Positions 42,627 to 54,107 are shown, numbered from the stretch's first letter. The stretch: DNA of 64,000 nucleotides from Rhizobium leguminosarum bv. trifolii WSM1325 (GCA_000023185.1 CP001622.1:2418001-2482000), one strand, 5' to 3'. Notes: generated by a model from the sequence alone, not told the origin. Numbers and translations: made by a program.

Positions 42627-42704
42627 CCGATTAAATCGTATGCGCTCTAATACGCTTCGCTAAAACTGATGTCAACACCATTCCGATTTAATCGGATACG
42701 ATTT
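42627..42704. promoter_or_regulatory. Two OhrR-type operators upstream of ohr
   Basis: CCGATTAAATCGTATGCGCT at 42627-42646 and CCGATTTAATCGGATACGAT at 42683-42702 share the core seen before ohrR, the first in the opposite direction. The nearer box lies at about -35 to -54 from the ohr start codon. The farther box may also affect the divergent methyltransferase gene at 42855. Confidence 0.7.
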
Positions 42705-42854
42705 ATTTTTCACAGCCAGTCTCGTCGCGCCAAGGCAATCCCTCAACGGCAGCTCGGCTCGCCCCCACAAAGTCAGGTCTTGTCCGGGGGCAGAGCTCTC
42801 TATAGTTTCTGCAAACAAGCTCGCGGCGCCCGTGAAGAAGCCCAGAGAGATGCC

Positions 42855-43652
42855 ATGTCCTCCATAACAGCAGACAATGCGGGACAGTATGGCGACAGCA
42901 GGAAGCTCGCCGCGCGGGCTCGACTGCATAGCCAATACACCATCGCCGAGACGGCCTGGTTTCCATGGGTTGCGGCGCAACTGTCCCTGAAGCCAGGCGA
43001 TCGTGTCCTCGACGTCGGCTGCGGACCGGCCTGGTTCTGGGCAGCCACGGCAGGTCTGCTGCCGGAGAATCTTGACCTGACGCTCGCCGACCTTTCGCAA
43101 GGCATGGTCGACGAGGCGGTGGCGCGTTGCAGCACCCTGCCATTCGGCTCCGTCCGGGGCTGCCAGGCCGACGCAGCCGCGCTCCCCTTCGAAGATGACG
43201 CTTTCGATGCCGTGGTCGCGATGCATATGCTCTATCATCTGCCCGACCCGGCCGCAGGCATCGCGGATATGTCAAGAGTGCTGAGGCCGGGCGGCTTGCT
43301 CGCGGTCACAACCAACGGCGCCGGCAATATGCGCGAGATCTACGCGCTGACGACCGTATTCGGCAGCGCTCCATCCGACCCGGCTGCCGAAGCCTTTGGA
43401 TATGACGCTGCCGAACGATCGATGCGGTCGCAGTTTGGAAACGTGACCATGTCGCAGCATCCGGCGAGCCTGCGGATCACTGAGCCCGAGGATGTCTTCC
43501 TGGCGCTCACCTCCTATCCGCCCGGCGACGGCGCCAGCGAGCTCCAGCTCACCAGGTTCCGTCAAGCCGTTGCCGATGCCTTCAGCCAACGCAACGGCAT
43601 GCTTGAGGTCAGCAAAGAGACTGCGCTGTTCCTGAGCAGAAAGACGGCCTGA
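42855..43652 (+). CDS. Class I SAM-dependent methyltransferase
   Basis: A 265-residue methyltransferase. The SAM motif is VLDVGCGPAWFWAA, the acidic strand end LTLADLSQGMV, and motif IV/V LPFEDDAFDAVVAMHMLYHLPD. It resembles the UbiE/Methyltransf_11 group; the substrate is unknown. The ATG at 42855 is preferred over 42669, because the extra residues would read through an OhrR-type box. The box position raises the possibility of peroxide control. Confidence 0.83.
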   Translation: MSSITADNAGQYGDSRKLAARARLHSQYTIAETAWFPWVAAQLSLKPGDRVLDVGCGPAWFWAATAGLLPENLDLTLADLSQGMVDEAVARCSTLPFGSVRGCQADAAALPFEDDAFDAVVAMHMLYHLPDPAAGIADMSRVLRPGGLLAVTTNGAGNMREIYALTTVFGSAPSDPAAEAFGYDAAERSMRSQFGNVTMSQHPASLRITEPEDVFLALTSYPPGDGASELQLTRFRQAVADAFSQRNGMLEVSKETALFLSRKTA

Positions 43653-43669
43653 TCGGTGTCTTGGGGCGG

Positions 43670-44017
43670 TCAGACCTTCTCTTTCTTCCTGATTTTTTCC
43701 TTCGGTTCGACCGGCGCATCGGGCGTCGGCGCCAACAGCTTGCGCAGTGACGAGATCTTGTCTTTCACCAGCGGCCGGAACCGCGTCGCGCGATAAGGCA
43801 TGTCGGCCGCGCCATAACCTTCCGGCCCGTCATCATTGCCGCGGTTGATCTCCGCGAGCTTCACCCCGATGAAGGTGCCGTCGATATAATGCGTATATTC
43901 GCCCACCCAGCGGATCGTATAGATCTCGCCCTTGCGGATCAGTTGGTCGATGCTGACATGCTTGAAGGTATCGTTGATGCAGACGACCTTCTGGCCGACA
44001 TGGAAATCATAGCTCAT
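43670..44017 (-). CDS. Small conserved protein with SH3-like N-terminus, unknown function
   Basis: A 115-residue cytoplasmic protein. The first 60 residues have a beta pattern like small SH3/KOW barrels (FHVGQKVVCIND, then RKGEIYTIRWVGEY), and the tail is lysine-rich and probably disordered. No catalytic motif is seen. It converges with the methyltransferase gene. Confidence 0.7.
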   Translation of the reverse strand: MSYDFHVGQKVVCINDTFKHVSIDQLIRKGEIYTIRWVGEYTHYIDGTFIGVKLAEINRGNDDGPEGYGAADMPYRATRFRPLVKDKISSLRKLLAPTPDAPVEPKEKIRKKEKV

Positions 44018-44154
44018 GGATCAAACTCTCGAAACGGCAATCCGCTTGGCCGATCTATAGCGTGCCCTGCGGCGGGGATGAACCGTTTTCTGCCAGCCCG
44101 GCCCAATTGCGGCCGCAACATCGGCACCCGCCGCATGGTGTAGGAGGACAGGCA

Positions 44155-45471
44155 TCAGTCGCAATAGGCCTTACCGCTCTTGCGGGAGCGAAGATCGAAG
44201 TGGAAGTGGTTCCAATGCTCCGGGTTGCTGCCGGGGCCGAGCACGGTGTTGAAATAGCGGCAGCTGTCGCTGCGCACCGCCTTCAGCAGCCGCCCCTCAC
44301 GCAGCGAGAACAGGCCCTTCTTGCGCACGTCGATCTCGTGGCCGTTCTTCAGCACGAACTTGCCGACGTCGATGGCGTTGCCGCGGGCGTGTTCCGACAT
44401 CGGATTGTATTTCTGCCGGCTGTTGTTCATGCGCCGGCAGGAATAGCCGCCGAGCGGCTGGATCGTCTTGATGCCGGACCAGTAACGATAGCGGGCGGAC
44501 GGCGCCAGTTCGTTTTTCACCCATTTGGCGAAGGCAAGCGTCACCTGACAGTTCAGCGTTACGGCCGGGCGGACGCCGATATTGCCGGAAAGCCCCTTCA
44601 ACGACACGGGATAGGGCACCTGGCAGGCCGGCCCATTCGAGATCGGTGGCTTGTCGTCGAAGAGCACGCCCATGCGCTTCAGCTCGCGCCGGCAGGCAAG
44701 CTCGGAGGACGGCATGACGCTGGGATCGACGGGTGCTGCCGGCTCGCTCATCATCGGATTATTCGGCCGCAGCATCGCGACCTCTTCGCTCTCGTCCTCT
44801 TCGAGAACACGTGATGGCGCCACCACAGGGCTGCCGTCGTTCCAGGCGGGCGCCCGGCTCATCTGTGCCTCGGCCGCCGGCTGCGGCATCGCCTGCGGTA
44901 CGGGCTGGCGCATCGGCTGGTTGAGTTGCGTTGGATTGTCGGTGCCGATGCCGTCGACAACAGGCTCGGTGGCATTGCCCTCGGCGATCTGCTGCTGTTG
45001 TTCCTGTGCCAGCCCGACGACCGGCTCCGCCCCGAGATCGTCATCCATGTTGACGCCGCCGGACGGGATCGCAAGATCTTGCGTGCCGCCCCAGTTCTGG
45101 TTCTGCTGCGCCAGCGCCTCGTCGCTGTCGATCATCGGCAGCTTACGTCCCGGTGCGGTTTGCGGCGGAGCGGCTCGTGCCGCGTGGCCGGTGCCGGCGA
45201 GGTTTGGCGTGTCGAGGTAATCGACGGAGCCCTGGCTATTGCCGACGGGCGCGCTGGAAACCGGATAGGAGGCCTGGCTTTCCACCGGCGCCATTCGGAC
45301 CGAAGGCGCCATGCGCGCCGCTGGTGCCCGCGCGGGCGAGATCGAACTGGCCCTGGTGCCGTTGTCGACATTGGCGGGCGGCACCAGTCCGTCGCTGATC
45401 GAACAGGTCGTCAGCGCCGCCGAGAGGATAACGGGCAAAAGGGTTCGCCGAGGAAAGGAAACAAACGCCAT
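44155..45471 (-). CDS. Extensin-like C-terminal domain protein, secreted
   Basis: A 438-residue envelope protein with an N-terminal signal (FPRRTLLPVILSAALTTC; the Cys could be lipidated but the lipobox is weak), a long low-complexity region rich in Pro, Ala and Gln (about 30-255), and an extensin-like C-terminal domain (about 260-438). The domain has SEHARGNAIDVGKF and NPEHWNHFHFD, the His/Asp pattern of LAS-type metallopeptidases, and six cysteines. A role in peptidoglycan remodelling is likely but not shown. Confidence 0.85.
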   Translation of the reverse strand: MAFVSFPRRTLLPVILSAALTTCSISDGLVPPANVDNGTRASSISPARAPAARMAPSVRMAPVESQASYPVSSAPVGNSQGSVDYLDTPNLAGTGHAARAAPPQTAPGRKLPMIDSDEALAQQNQNWGGTQDLAIPSGGVNMDDDLGAEPVVGLAQEQQQQIAEGNATEPVVDGIGTDNPTQLNQPMRQPVPQAMPQPAAEAQMSRAPAWNDGSPVVAPSRVLEEDESEEVAMLRPNNPMMSEPAAPVDPSVMPSSELACRRELKRMGVLFDDKPPISNGPACQVPYPVSLKGLSGNIGVRPAVTLNCQVTLAFAKWVKNELAPSARYRYWSGIKTIQPLGGYSCRRMNNSRQKYNPMSEHARGNAIDVGKFVLKNGHEIDVRKKGLFSLREGRLLKAVRSDSCRYFNTVLGPGSNPEHWNHFHFDLRSRKSGKAYCD

Positions 45472-45584
45472 ACTCTTATCGCTTCCGCAGGCTGGCTGGG
45501 CAGTGACCGAAAAAACTCACTCCAATTTTAATTAAAAACGGTGAATGAAAACTTACCGGCACAATCTGAACGCGACGGATTGAA

Positions 45585-45606
45585 AAAGGCCGGTTTCCCG
45601 GCCTTT
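45585..45606 (-). terminator. Rho-independent terminator of the chemoreceptor gene
   Basis: AAAGGCCGG (45585-45593) and CCGGCCTTT (45598-45606) form a 9-bp stem with a four-base loop. On the minus strand the stem is followed by a run of T, 15 bases after the chemoreceptor stop. This is the best intrinsic terminator in the window. Confidence 0.85.
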
Positions 45607-45621
45607 CATCTCTCCGCTTCC

Positions 45622-47439
45622 TCACGCTGCCCGTGTGTATCGGGTCACCGCCGACTGCTCGGCGCGCAGGCGGAAATTCGAAAGCAGCGTCTTCAACTGA
45701 GTGCTCTCGTCGGCGAGCGTGCGGCTTGCCGCCGTCGTCTCCTCGACCATGGCGGCATTCTGCTGCGTCATCTGGTCCATGTGATTGACGGAGCCGTTGA
45801 TCTCGTTCAGCCCGGTCGACTGCTCGCGCGCCGCCGTCGCGATTGATGCGACGTGATCGTTGACCTGGTTGACCAGCGCCTCGATCTCCAGCAGCGCTTC
45901 GCCCGTCGAGCGCACCAGCGCCACCCCACCCTCGACCTCCGTCGCCGACCGGCTGATCAGTTCCTTGATCTCCTTGGCCGCATTGGCGGAACGCTGGGCG
46001 AGTTCGCGCACTTCCTGGGCGACGACGGCAAAGCCGCGGCCCGCCTCGCCCGCCCGCGCAGCCTCGACGCCGGCATTCAGCGCCAGAAGGTTCGTCTGGA
46101 AGGCGATTTCGTCGATGACCGAGATGATCTGACCGATGCGGTTGGAGGAATCCTCGATCCTGCCCATCGCCGTCACCGCATTGCGGACGATCTCGCCGGA
46201 TTTTCCGGCACTCGCCTTGGTCTCGGCCACCATCTCGCGCGCCTCGTTCGCCCGTTCGGATGCCGTCTTGACCGTCGCGGTGATCTCGTCGAGCGCTGCC
46301 GCCGTCTCTTCGAGTGCGGCCGCCTGCTGCTCCGTGCGCTTTGACAGGTTGCCGGTTGCCTCGCTGATGTCGGAAGCGCTTTCGTTGACGACATGGCTCG
46401 ATTCGGCGATCGCATGGATGACGCCGTTCAGCGCATCGACGGCGGCGTTGAAATCGCTCCTCAGCTTGGCGTAATCCTCGCCGATATCGCCGATCGCAAC
46501 CGTGAGGTCGCCGCCCGCCAGCTTCTCAAGGCCGACGCCGAGCGCCTGCATCGCTTGGGTTTGCCGCTCGGATGCTGAACGCAGGCTTGCCTCGTTGCCG
46601 CGGCGCTCTTCCTCGATCTGCTGCTGTCTTTCGTCTTCCCGCCCGCGCAACGCGCTGCGCTCGTCGACGGAATCGCGCAGCACCAGCAGCGCCTTGGCCA
46701 TCTGGCCGATCTCGTCGCGACGGTCGCTGCCTGATATCTCCACCGATGCTTCTTCGGCCGCAATCGCGTTCATCGCCGCCTTCAGCCGGGCGATCGGTGC
46801 AGTCACGCTACGCACGATGGCATAGGCGATGGCAATCGTTGCGGCGGCGCCAAGCAGGCAGAGCAGCGCGGCCCACATCGCGTTCTGGCGATAGAGCGCG
46901 GCAAGGTCATCCGCATAGACACCGGTGCCGACGATCCAGCCCCAGGGCTCGAAACCTGCGACATAGGAATATTTCAGCACTGGCTGGTCGGCGCCCGGCT
47001 TCGGCCAAAGATAATCGACGAAGCCCTTGCCGTCCTTCTTCACCTTGTTGACGAACTCGACGAACAGGAACTTGCCGGTCGGATCCTTCATCTGGGAGAT
47101 ATCGGTGCCGTTCAGCTGCGGCTTGATCGGGTGCATCACCATGGTGGGGTGCATGTCGTTGATCCAGAAATAACCGTCGGCGCCGTAGCGCATCGCGCCG
47201 ATCACGTCCTTGGCGGCCGCCTGCGCCTGTTCGCGGGTCATCGTGCCCGCCTGTTCCATCTTGTAATATTTGTCGAAGATGCCGAGCGCCGTTGCATCCA
47301 TTTGCGCCAGCCCCGCCTTCCGCTCCGCTTCCAGCTCAGAATAGGAATAGTTCAGAAAGAAGACCATCGTCGCAGCGAGCACGGCAAGCGCGAATGCGAC
47401 GAGGCAGTAAAGGCGGGTGGAAATCTTGACGTTGCGCAT
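45622..47439 (-). CDS. Methyl-accepting chemotaxis protein with sCache_2 sensor
   Basis: A 605-residue chemoreceptor: membrane segment (about 10-30), periplasmic sCache_2 domain (about 35-190; [17 protein letters not shown] and [13 protein letters not shown]), second membrane segment (about 195-215), HAMP plus linker, then the signalling domain with the tip motif [20 protein letters not shown]. sCache_2 domains usually bind small organic acids. A start at 47478 adds 13 residues; 47439 is preferred because GGGAA lies upstream. No pentapeptide for CheR/CheB docking is evident. A terminator follows. Confidence 0.93.
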   Translation of the reverse strand: MRNVKISTRLYCLVAFALAVLAATMVFFLNYSYSELEAERKAGLAQMDATALGIFDKYYKMEQAGTMTREQAQAAAKDVIGAMRYGADGYFWINDMHPTMVMHPIKPQLNGTDISQMKDPTGKFLFVEFVNKVKKDGKGFVDYLWPKPGADQPVLKYSYVAGFEPWGWIVGTGVYADDLAALYRQNAMWAALLCLLGAAATIAIAYAIVRSVTAPIARLKAAMNAIAAEEASVEISGSDRRDEIGQMAKALLVLRDSVDERSALRGREDERQQQIEEERRGNEASLRSASERQTQAMQALGVGLEKLAGGDLTVAIGDIGEDYAKLRSDFNAAVDALNGVIHAIAESSHVVNESASDISEATGNLSKRTEQQAAALEETAAALDEITATVKTASERANEAREMVAETKASAGKSGEIVRNAVTAMGRIEDSSNRIGQIISVIDEIAFQTNLLALNAGVEAARAGEAGRGFAVVAQEVRELAQRSANAAKEIKELISRSATEVEGGVALVRSTGEALLEIEALVNQVNDHVASIATAAREQSTGLNEINGSVNHMDQMTQQNAAMVEETTAASRTLADESTQLKTLLSNFRLRAEQSAVTRYTRAA

Positions 47440-47729
47440 GAGGTTCCCGGCGATTCTTGTATTTGAGATCGATCGCATTCTGAATTGCCGGAATTACTGG
47501 AGCGTAAAGCTTAATTAGAAAAATATTAAATAACGTAAGGTCAGGTGAAAGCTGCAAAATTCAACCATTTGAAATCGAATGAAATTTCAATCGGAAACGG
47601 CAGCAACATTTTTCCCGTCGGCCGTCCGTAGCGCTTGGCCTTGCCGTCTTTTACACCCCACAGCCTTTGCACTAGGGTGCTTCCCAGTGAATCGCCGGCC
47701 CGTGGCCCGCACCAGATGGAGAAGACTTG

Positions 47730-48116
47730 ATGACCGATGCCGCCAAGCCGAGAGGCGAACTGACGCTGAGGACGCTTGCCATGCCGGGCGACGCCAATCC
47801 GGCCGGCGATATCTTCGGTGGCTGGGTCATGGCGCAGATGGACCTTGCCTCAGGCATCCGTGCGGCCGAGCGCGCCAAGGGCCGCGTCGTCACCGCCGCC
47901 GTCAAAGAGATGGCCTTCGAGCTGCCGGTCAAGATCGGCGACACGCTTTCCGTCTATACTGATATCGACCGTGTCGGCCGCACCTCGATCACGCTGATCG
48001 TCGAAGCCTGGGCGCATCGTTCGCGCTACAACCAGCAGGAAAAGGTCACCGCCGGCACCTTCATCATGGTGGCACTCGACGAAGAGGGCAAACCGAAGCA
48101 AGTCCCCGAGGAGTGA
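47730..48116 (+). CDS. Acyl-CoA thioesterase, YciA type
   Basis: A 128-residue hotdog-fold protein. The family signature NPAGDIFGGWVMAQMDLA (residues about 18-35) holds the catalytic Asp region, and VVTAAVKEMAFELPVKIGD follows. It should hydrolyse acyl-CoA in the cytoplasm. The ATG at 47730 follows GGAGAAG. It is divergent from the chemoreceptor across a 290-base AT-rich gap, in which no regulatory motif was resolved, and is followed by a membrane protein 19 bases later. Confidence 0.9.
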   Translation: MTDAAKPRGELTLRTLAMPGDANPAGDIFGGWVMAQMDLASGIRAAERAKGRVVTAAVKEMAFELPVKIGDTLSVYTDIDRVGRTSITLIVEAWAHRSRYNQQEKVTAGTFIMVALDEEGKPKQVPEE

Positions 48117-48135
48117 CAGCCTAAGGATCGAAAGC

Positions 48136-48723
48136 ATGGAAACGGTCGGCTCGCCGGAAGTCTTCCTTCACATCAAGGTGGTGATGGGCATGGTCATCAG
48201 CCTTTCACTCGCCAGAGTGCTCACCGGCCTTGCCGGCATCGTCCAGCATCCCGCCAAGGCCAAGGTCTATCCCATCCATCTCGGCTGGGCGCTGTCGATG
48301 TTCCTGTTCATCATCCATATCTGGTGGTGGGAATATCGCCTGCAGGCGGTGCCGGCGATCGGCTTCGGCATCTATCTCTTCCTCATCTGCTTCTGCAGTC
48401 TGTTCTTCCTGCTCTGCGCCCTGCTCTTTCCTGCCTCGCTCGACGAATATGGCGGCTACGAGGAATATTTCATCTCGCGGCGCAAATGGTTCTTCGGCAT
48501 CCTCGGCCTCACCTACGCCGTCGATATTCTCGACACGGCAATCAAGGGCCATGAGCGCATCCTCTCGCTCGGCTGGGAGTACCCAGCCCGCAACATCATC
48601 TACATCCTCCTCTGCGCCATCGCCGCCTGGACCCCCAACCGCCGCTTCCACACCGCCTTCATCATCGCCAACCTGATCTACCAGATCAGCTTCATTTTCA
48701 GGCTTTATGATGTGTTGGGGTGA
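48136..48723 (+). CDS. Multi-spanning membrane protein of unknown function
   Basis: A 195-residue protein with about five hydrophobic segments and aromatic-rich loops (HIWWWEYRLQ). No family is recognised with confidence. Its position 19 bases after the thioesterase gene suggests one operon. The stop codon is the first part of a palindromic repeat (see 48718), so the C-terminus may have been set by insertion of that element. Confidence 0.75.
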   Translation: METVGSPEVFLHIKVVMGMVISLSLARVLTGLAGIVQHPAKAKVYPIHLGWALSMFLFIIHIWWWEYRLQAVPAIGFGIYLFLICFCSLFFLLCALLFPASLDEYGGYEEYFISRRKWFFGILGLTYAVDILDTAIKGHERILSLGWEYPARNIIYILLCAIAAWTPNRRFHTAFIIANLIYQISFIFRLYDVLG

Positions 48724-48812
48724 GGCCCGGTCCCGCTTCGCGGGAGTGATCGATCCAGTGGATCGATCACAGGGCCGAACGCCCTGAGCCGTGCGAAGGG
48801 CCGGGCGGCGGC
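48718..48812 (+). repeat. Three-hairpin palindromic repeat, copy 1, on a stop codon
   Basis: The element begins GGGTGAGGC, containing the TGA stop of the membrane-protein gene. It carries three hairpins in a row: TCCCGC/GCGGGA, TGATCGATCC/GGATCGATCA and AGGGC/GCCCT, then GAAGGGCCGGGCGGC. A second copy lies at 54007-54107 in the opposite orientation with roughly nine of ten bases matching. Confidence 0.85.
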
Positions 48813-48825
48813 GATACACAGCCTC

Positions 48826-48968
48826 TCCTTCATTCCTGTGCCTGTCAAAGGAATCCAGTGCGCCCAAGTCCTTGGGCGCGGGAGAGTCCCTTCGTTCTGG
48901 CAAGTCATTCACGGCGCGGACACGCCGTGGCTGGATTCCTGTGACGAGCACAGGAATGACGGAAGAGA
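48826..48968. repeat. Long imperfect palindrome (intergenic repeat)
   Basis: CATTCCTGTGC (48831-48841) pairs with GCACAGGAATG (48948-48958), AGGAATCCAG with CTGGATTCCT, and two internal stems (GCGCCCAAG/CTTGGGCGC and CACGGCG/CGCCGTG) fold inside. No coding function is visible. It fills the gap between the membrane protein and the DUF4405 gene with the preceding repeat. Confidence 0.8.
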
Positions 48969-48978
48969 GGTTGCCCCC

Positions 48979-49695
48979 TCACCGCCACAGCATCACCGCC
49001 AGCGCGAATATCACACGCGCGGGCACCCTAATCACCCCCCGAAGCCAGACGACCGCATAATGAGCAGCGCACGCACACGTCCCCAGGATCGCGATGTGAT
49101 GCAGGAAGAACCCGATCGTGGACTCCTGGAAGTCCCAGAAATCGATCGATGGCCGGGCAATGAGCCTGTCTCCGATTCCCATGACGAACAGGCTGTGGAT
49201 GCCCCACGCCGCTATTGCGCTCGCGGCTACGCGAAGGGAAGCGGTCCTGATCGGGTTTGGGGCACCGACCCGCAGCAATCTGCCTATGACCGCCATGATC
49301 ATCGACCAGTGGAGGCCGAGATGGGCGGCTGCGAGGATGAACACCCAATAGGCCGCAAGGATGTGAATTTCGCGCGCCGTCGGCCGGCCGCTGACGGGAA
49401 GGAAAGCAAACACGCTGCGCGATATCAGCAGACTGGTCACCAGCAAAGCTGATATCGCCAAGGCGATCGAGATATTCGAAGCAATTGTCAGAAAGCTCCG
49501 CTTGCCGCGCTCCACCTTCGGAAGCCTCGCCCACCACCGCCTGTTGAAGACGTTGTGCGATAGGAGAAGGATGAACATGCTGGTGCCGATCAGCTCATGC
49601 GAGGTGTTGTCGAGCCACCAGTAGGCGAGCGCGGCCAAGAGCAGCCCAGCGGCGGTGAAGTCAAGCACGAGGCGGATCACGAAAAAAGGACTCAC
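48979..49695 (-). CDS. DUF4405-type membrane protein, probable cytochrome b
   Basis: A 238-residue membrane protein with about six hydrophobic segments. Histidines placed in helices (HELIGTSM, LLSHNVF, REIHILAAYW, HLGLHWSM, FFLHHIAIL) could bind two haems, as in DUF4405/cytochrome b561-like proteins. It starts with GTG behind GAGGGCG. It is 33 bases after the cytochrome P460 gene on the same strand, so it may carry electrons between quinones and that periplasmic protein. Confidence 0.78.
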   Translation of the reverse strand: MSPFFVIRLVLDFTAAGLLLAALAYWWLDNTSHELIGTSMFILLLSHNVFNRRWWARLPKVERGKRSFLTIASNISIALAISALLVTSLLISRSVFAFLPVSGRPTAREIHILAAYWVFILAAAHLGLHWSMIMAVIGRLLRVGAPNPIRTASLRVAASAIAAWGIHSLFVMGIGDRLIARPSIDFWDFQESTIGFFLHHIAILGTCACAAHYAVVWLRGVIRVPARVIFALAVMLWR

Positions 49696-49728
49696 GATGC
49701 GACGCCCTCGCCGGAGATTCGATCCGGC

Positions 49729-50211
49729 CTAGTCAATGACGGCTCCGTCAAACTCCTTGAGAGCGTCGAGCGTGTAGAGGAAGTCTTCGTCGGCCCTGGA
49801 CGAATGACAGGATTGGCATCGCGCCGTATTCTCGGCCATGTTGACGCCGCCGTCAGGCTTGAACCATTGGAACTGCCAGTCGCCAGTGCGACGGTCTTCG
49901 TCATAATCGCTGCCCCAGCCGGAACCCTTTTCCATGACGAAGGTGCGATAGATTTCCCCATCACGGTAATCGACCACCACGAAGTGCGTACCGTCTGGAA
50001 CGGGCTGCCCATTCTTCACAGCCTCGATCGCTTCGTTCGTCGTCATGATGTGTTCGGTCACGTTGCCGCGCCTGACGGTCGTGTAATGGACAAGGCCCGC
50101 CAATTCGGGCAGCGTCGTCCGGTTCGGTTCGGCATCGACGTTCCAGCCGACCAGAACTACGGCGCCGGCCATGGCAAAGAGAATGGAAATGCGCTTGATG
50201 AGATGACGCAT
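49729..50211 (-). CDS. Cytochrome P460 family protein
   Basis: A 160-residue secreted protein with a signal peptide (SILFAMAGAVVLVGWNVDA) and a P460 domain. The C-terminal haem c site is ARCQSCHSS (CxxCH), and the domain has FVVVDYRDGEIYRTFVMEKG and NTARCQSCH typical of the group. Characterised members oxidise hydroxylamine or bind nitric oxide in the periplasm; the role here is inferred. The ATG at 50211 follows AGGAAAAG. It lies 71 bases after the CMD-family gene. Confidence 0.85.
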   Translation of the reverse strand: MRHLIKRISILFAMAGAVVLVGWNVDAEPNRTTLPELAGLVHYTTVRRGNVTEHIMTTNEAIEAVKNGQPVPDGTHFVVVDYRDGEIYRTFVMEKGSGWGSDYDEDRRTGDWQFQWFKPDGGVNMAENTARCQSCHSSRADEDFLYTLDALKEFDGAVID

Positions 50212-50282
50212 GGATGTCTTTTCCTGGTTTTGTGCGGAACATTCGGGCGACCGGCTTCGGCAAAAGCGGCAGGCCAATCGCC

Positions 50283-50699
50283 TCATTCACGTCCGAAGAC
50301 GTCCTTAGCGACGGCAACGGCCGAGACCGCATTCGGCCAGCCGGCGTAGAAGGCAAGGTGGGTGATCGTCTCGATCAGCTCGTCCTCGGACACACCGTTC
50401 TGGCGGGCCATGGCTAGATGGGATCTGAGCTGGTCGGGCCGGTTCATTGCGATCAGCGCGGCAACGGTCACCAGGCTGCGATCCCGCTTCGACAACTGCG
50501 GGCGCTCCCATATGTCGCCATAAAGGACGTCGTCGGTCAGTTCAGCCAGCTTCGGCGCGGTCGCACCCATCAGTTGCTGGGCGCGCGAACGCCGGGACTT
50601 GTCGTCGCCTTCGGCCGGTGCCTGAGCGCTGACGACGCCCGGCAGAACAGCCAGCATCATGCTGGCGGACAGCATCAAGTTTCCCAACAGTTGTTTCAT
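50283..50699 (-). CDS. Secreted carboxymuconolactone decarboxylase-family protein
   Basis: A 138-residue protein with a signal peptide ending near VVSA. The CMD signature is ELIETITHLAFYAGWPNA. Most CMD proteins are cytoplasmic decarboxylases or peroxidases, so secretion is notable. The cysteine pair of AhpD-type peroxidases is absent. The ATG at 50699 is used, behind GAGGTGA; a GTG at 50708 is possible. The next upstream gene on the strand, an esterase, ends 25 bases away. Confidence 0.83.
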   Translation of the reverse strand: MKQLLGNLMLSASMMLAVLPGVVSAQAPAEGDDKSRRSRAQQLMGATAPKLAELTDDVLYGDIWERPQLSKRDRSLVTVAALIAMNRPDQLRSHLAMARQNGVSEDELIETITHLAFYAGWPNAVSAVAVAKDVFGRE

Positions 50700-50724
50700 G
50701 GTCTTCACCTCATAATTTCCGAGA

Positions 50725-51813
50725 TCAGTCGAGCTTCTTCTCGCTAAGGAAAGCCGAGACCAGGTCGGCGATCTCTACGTTGTTCAGGTCGGAGAACGCG
50801 AAGTGGGTGTTGCCGCGGATGCCGATCTCGGGAAGGTGCACGACGGTGACATCACCGCCATGCTTGTTCACCGTATCGCGCCACAGGCGGGCCATTGCCA
50901 GGCGTACCCGCCAGCTGTCCTGCGCCGGCATCGTCGTCGGCTGGTCTGGGATGTTGTCGCCGTAATAGATGACGATCGGGATCTTCGTCAGTTTGATAAA
51001 GTCATCCATCGGTACCGGCACGCCCTTCAGCGTGTCGAAGGCGCTCGGCATATCGGCGGGAACCTCGCCTGCCGGGAACACGAAGCTGCTGCCGGGTTCG
51101 AAGGCGACGACGGCTTTGACCTTGTCGCTCTTGATGGCCGTCAGCCAGCCCGGTCCGCCGCCCTGCGAATGGGTGAAAAGAATGCCGGGACCGATTTTCT
51201 CGAACAGCTTTGCCACCGCATTCGACACAACGTCCATATCGAACGGCCCGATGTTCGGCGTCATCGCACGGAAGTACTGGTTCAGCGCTTCCGGATCGCG
51301 GGAGAATTGCACGCCGTCGAAATAGGTCGGCCAGGTGCCGACGCGAAACTGGTTGAACCAGAGCTGCTCGTCCGCTGTCGGCTTCACCACCGTCTCGGCC
51401 ATGCTCCGCCCGGCGCCGCCCCGGCGCGGCTGGTCGACGAGATAGGTGGAGAAACCTCGACGCAGGAAGATGTTCTGGAAGCCCTCGCGGCCGTCGGGCG
51501 TCGTCTCCCAGGTCTTGGAGAATTGTCCGGCACCGTGCCACATCACGATCGGATACTGACGCGGGTTTGCCGGCACCTGATAGAAGGCAAAGGCATGATC
51601 GCCGTGATAGGTCTGCCCTGAGGGATCGAGAGGTTTCAGCGGATCGAAGGTTCCGGGCGCCGTCGTACTGGTTCCCCCGACGGCAAAGCTGCCCTGCTCC
51701 TGGATGACCAATGGCTCGGGCTTTGCCGCATCGGCAGCCGTCGCCAATGGCGCGGCAAGCTGCGCTGAGGCAAGCAGCAATGCGGCCAGGGTGTTGGACA
51801 ATCCATATCGCAT
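50725..51813 (-). CDS. Secreted esterase, esterase-713-like alpha/beta hydrolase
   Basis: A 362-residue protein with a signal peptide ending at PLATA. It has IVMWHGAGQFSKTWETTPDG and STYLVDQPRRGGAGRS, patterns typical of the esterase 713 group, the nucleophile in LFTHSQGGGPGW and a His near NTHFAFSD. It should act in the periplasm on an unknown ester. It is the first gene of the cluster with CMD, P460 and DUF4405, downstream of a LysR gene on the same strand. Confidence 0.85.
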   Translation of the reverse strand: MRYGLSNTLAALLLASAQLAAPLATAADAAKPEPLVIQEQGSFAVGGTSTTAPGTFDPLKPLDPSGQTYHGDHAFAFYQVPANPRQYPIVMWHGAGQFSKTWETTPDGREGFQNIFLRRGFSTYLVDQPRRGGAGRSMAETVVKPTADEQLWFNQFRVGTWPTYFDGVQFSRDPEALNQYFRAMTPNIGPFDMDVVSNAVAKLFEKIGPGILFTHSQGGGPGWLTAIKSDKVKAVVAFEPGSSFVFPAGEVPADMPSAFDTLKGVPVPMDDFIKLTKIPIVIYYGDNIPDQPTTMPAQDSWRVRLAMARLWRDTVNKHGGDVTVVHLPEIGIRGNTHFAFSDLNNVEIADLVSAFLSEKKLD

Positions 51814-51954
51814 GTCGGCTTCTCGCTTCGTTTCAGATGGCGAGAAGGTAACGGCATCGGACCGAAAGGATTAGACGCCTCGGACAGCTAGGGTCTATTA
51901 GGTAGACTAATTAATCACAAGCTGTTGATAAGCCGTGATGGAATAAAATCGGCA

Positions 51955-53999
<2,045 letters not shown>

Positions 54000-54006
54000 C
54001 GCCTGT

Positions 54007-54107
54007 CGCCGATGCCGCCCGGCCCTTCGCTTGGGCTCAGGGCGTTCGGCCCTGCGATCGATTCACTGGATCGATCGCTCCCGCTTTGCGGGACCGTGCC
54101 TCACCCA
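54007..54107 (-). repeat. Three-hairpin palindromic repeat, copy 2, on a stop codon
   Basis: Read on the minus strand it begins GGGTGAGGCACGGTCCCGC and supplies the TGA (54101-54103) of the DUF1501 gene, then has the same three hairpins as the copy at 48718, including GATCGATCC and AGGGCCGAACGCCCT. The two copies are about 5.2 kb apart in opposite orientation. Confidence 0.85.
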
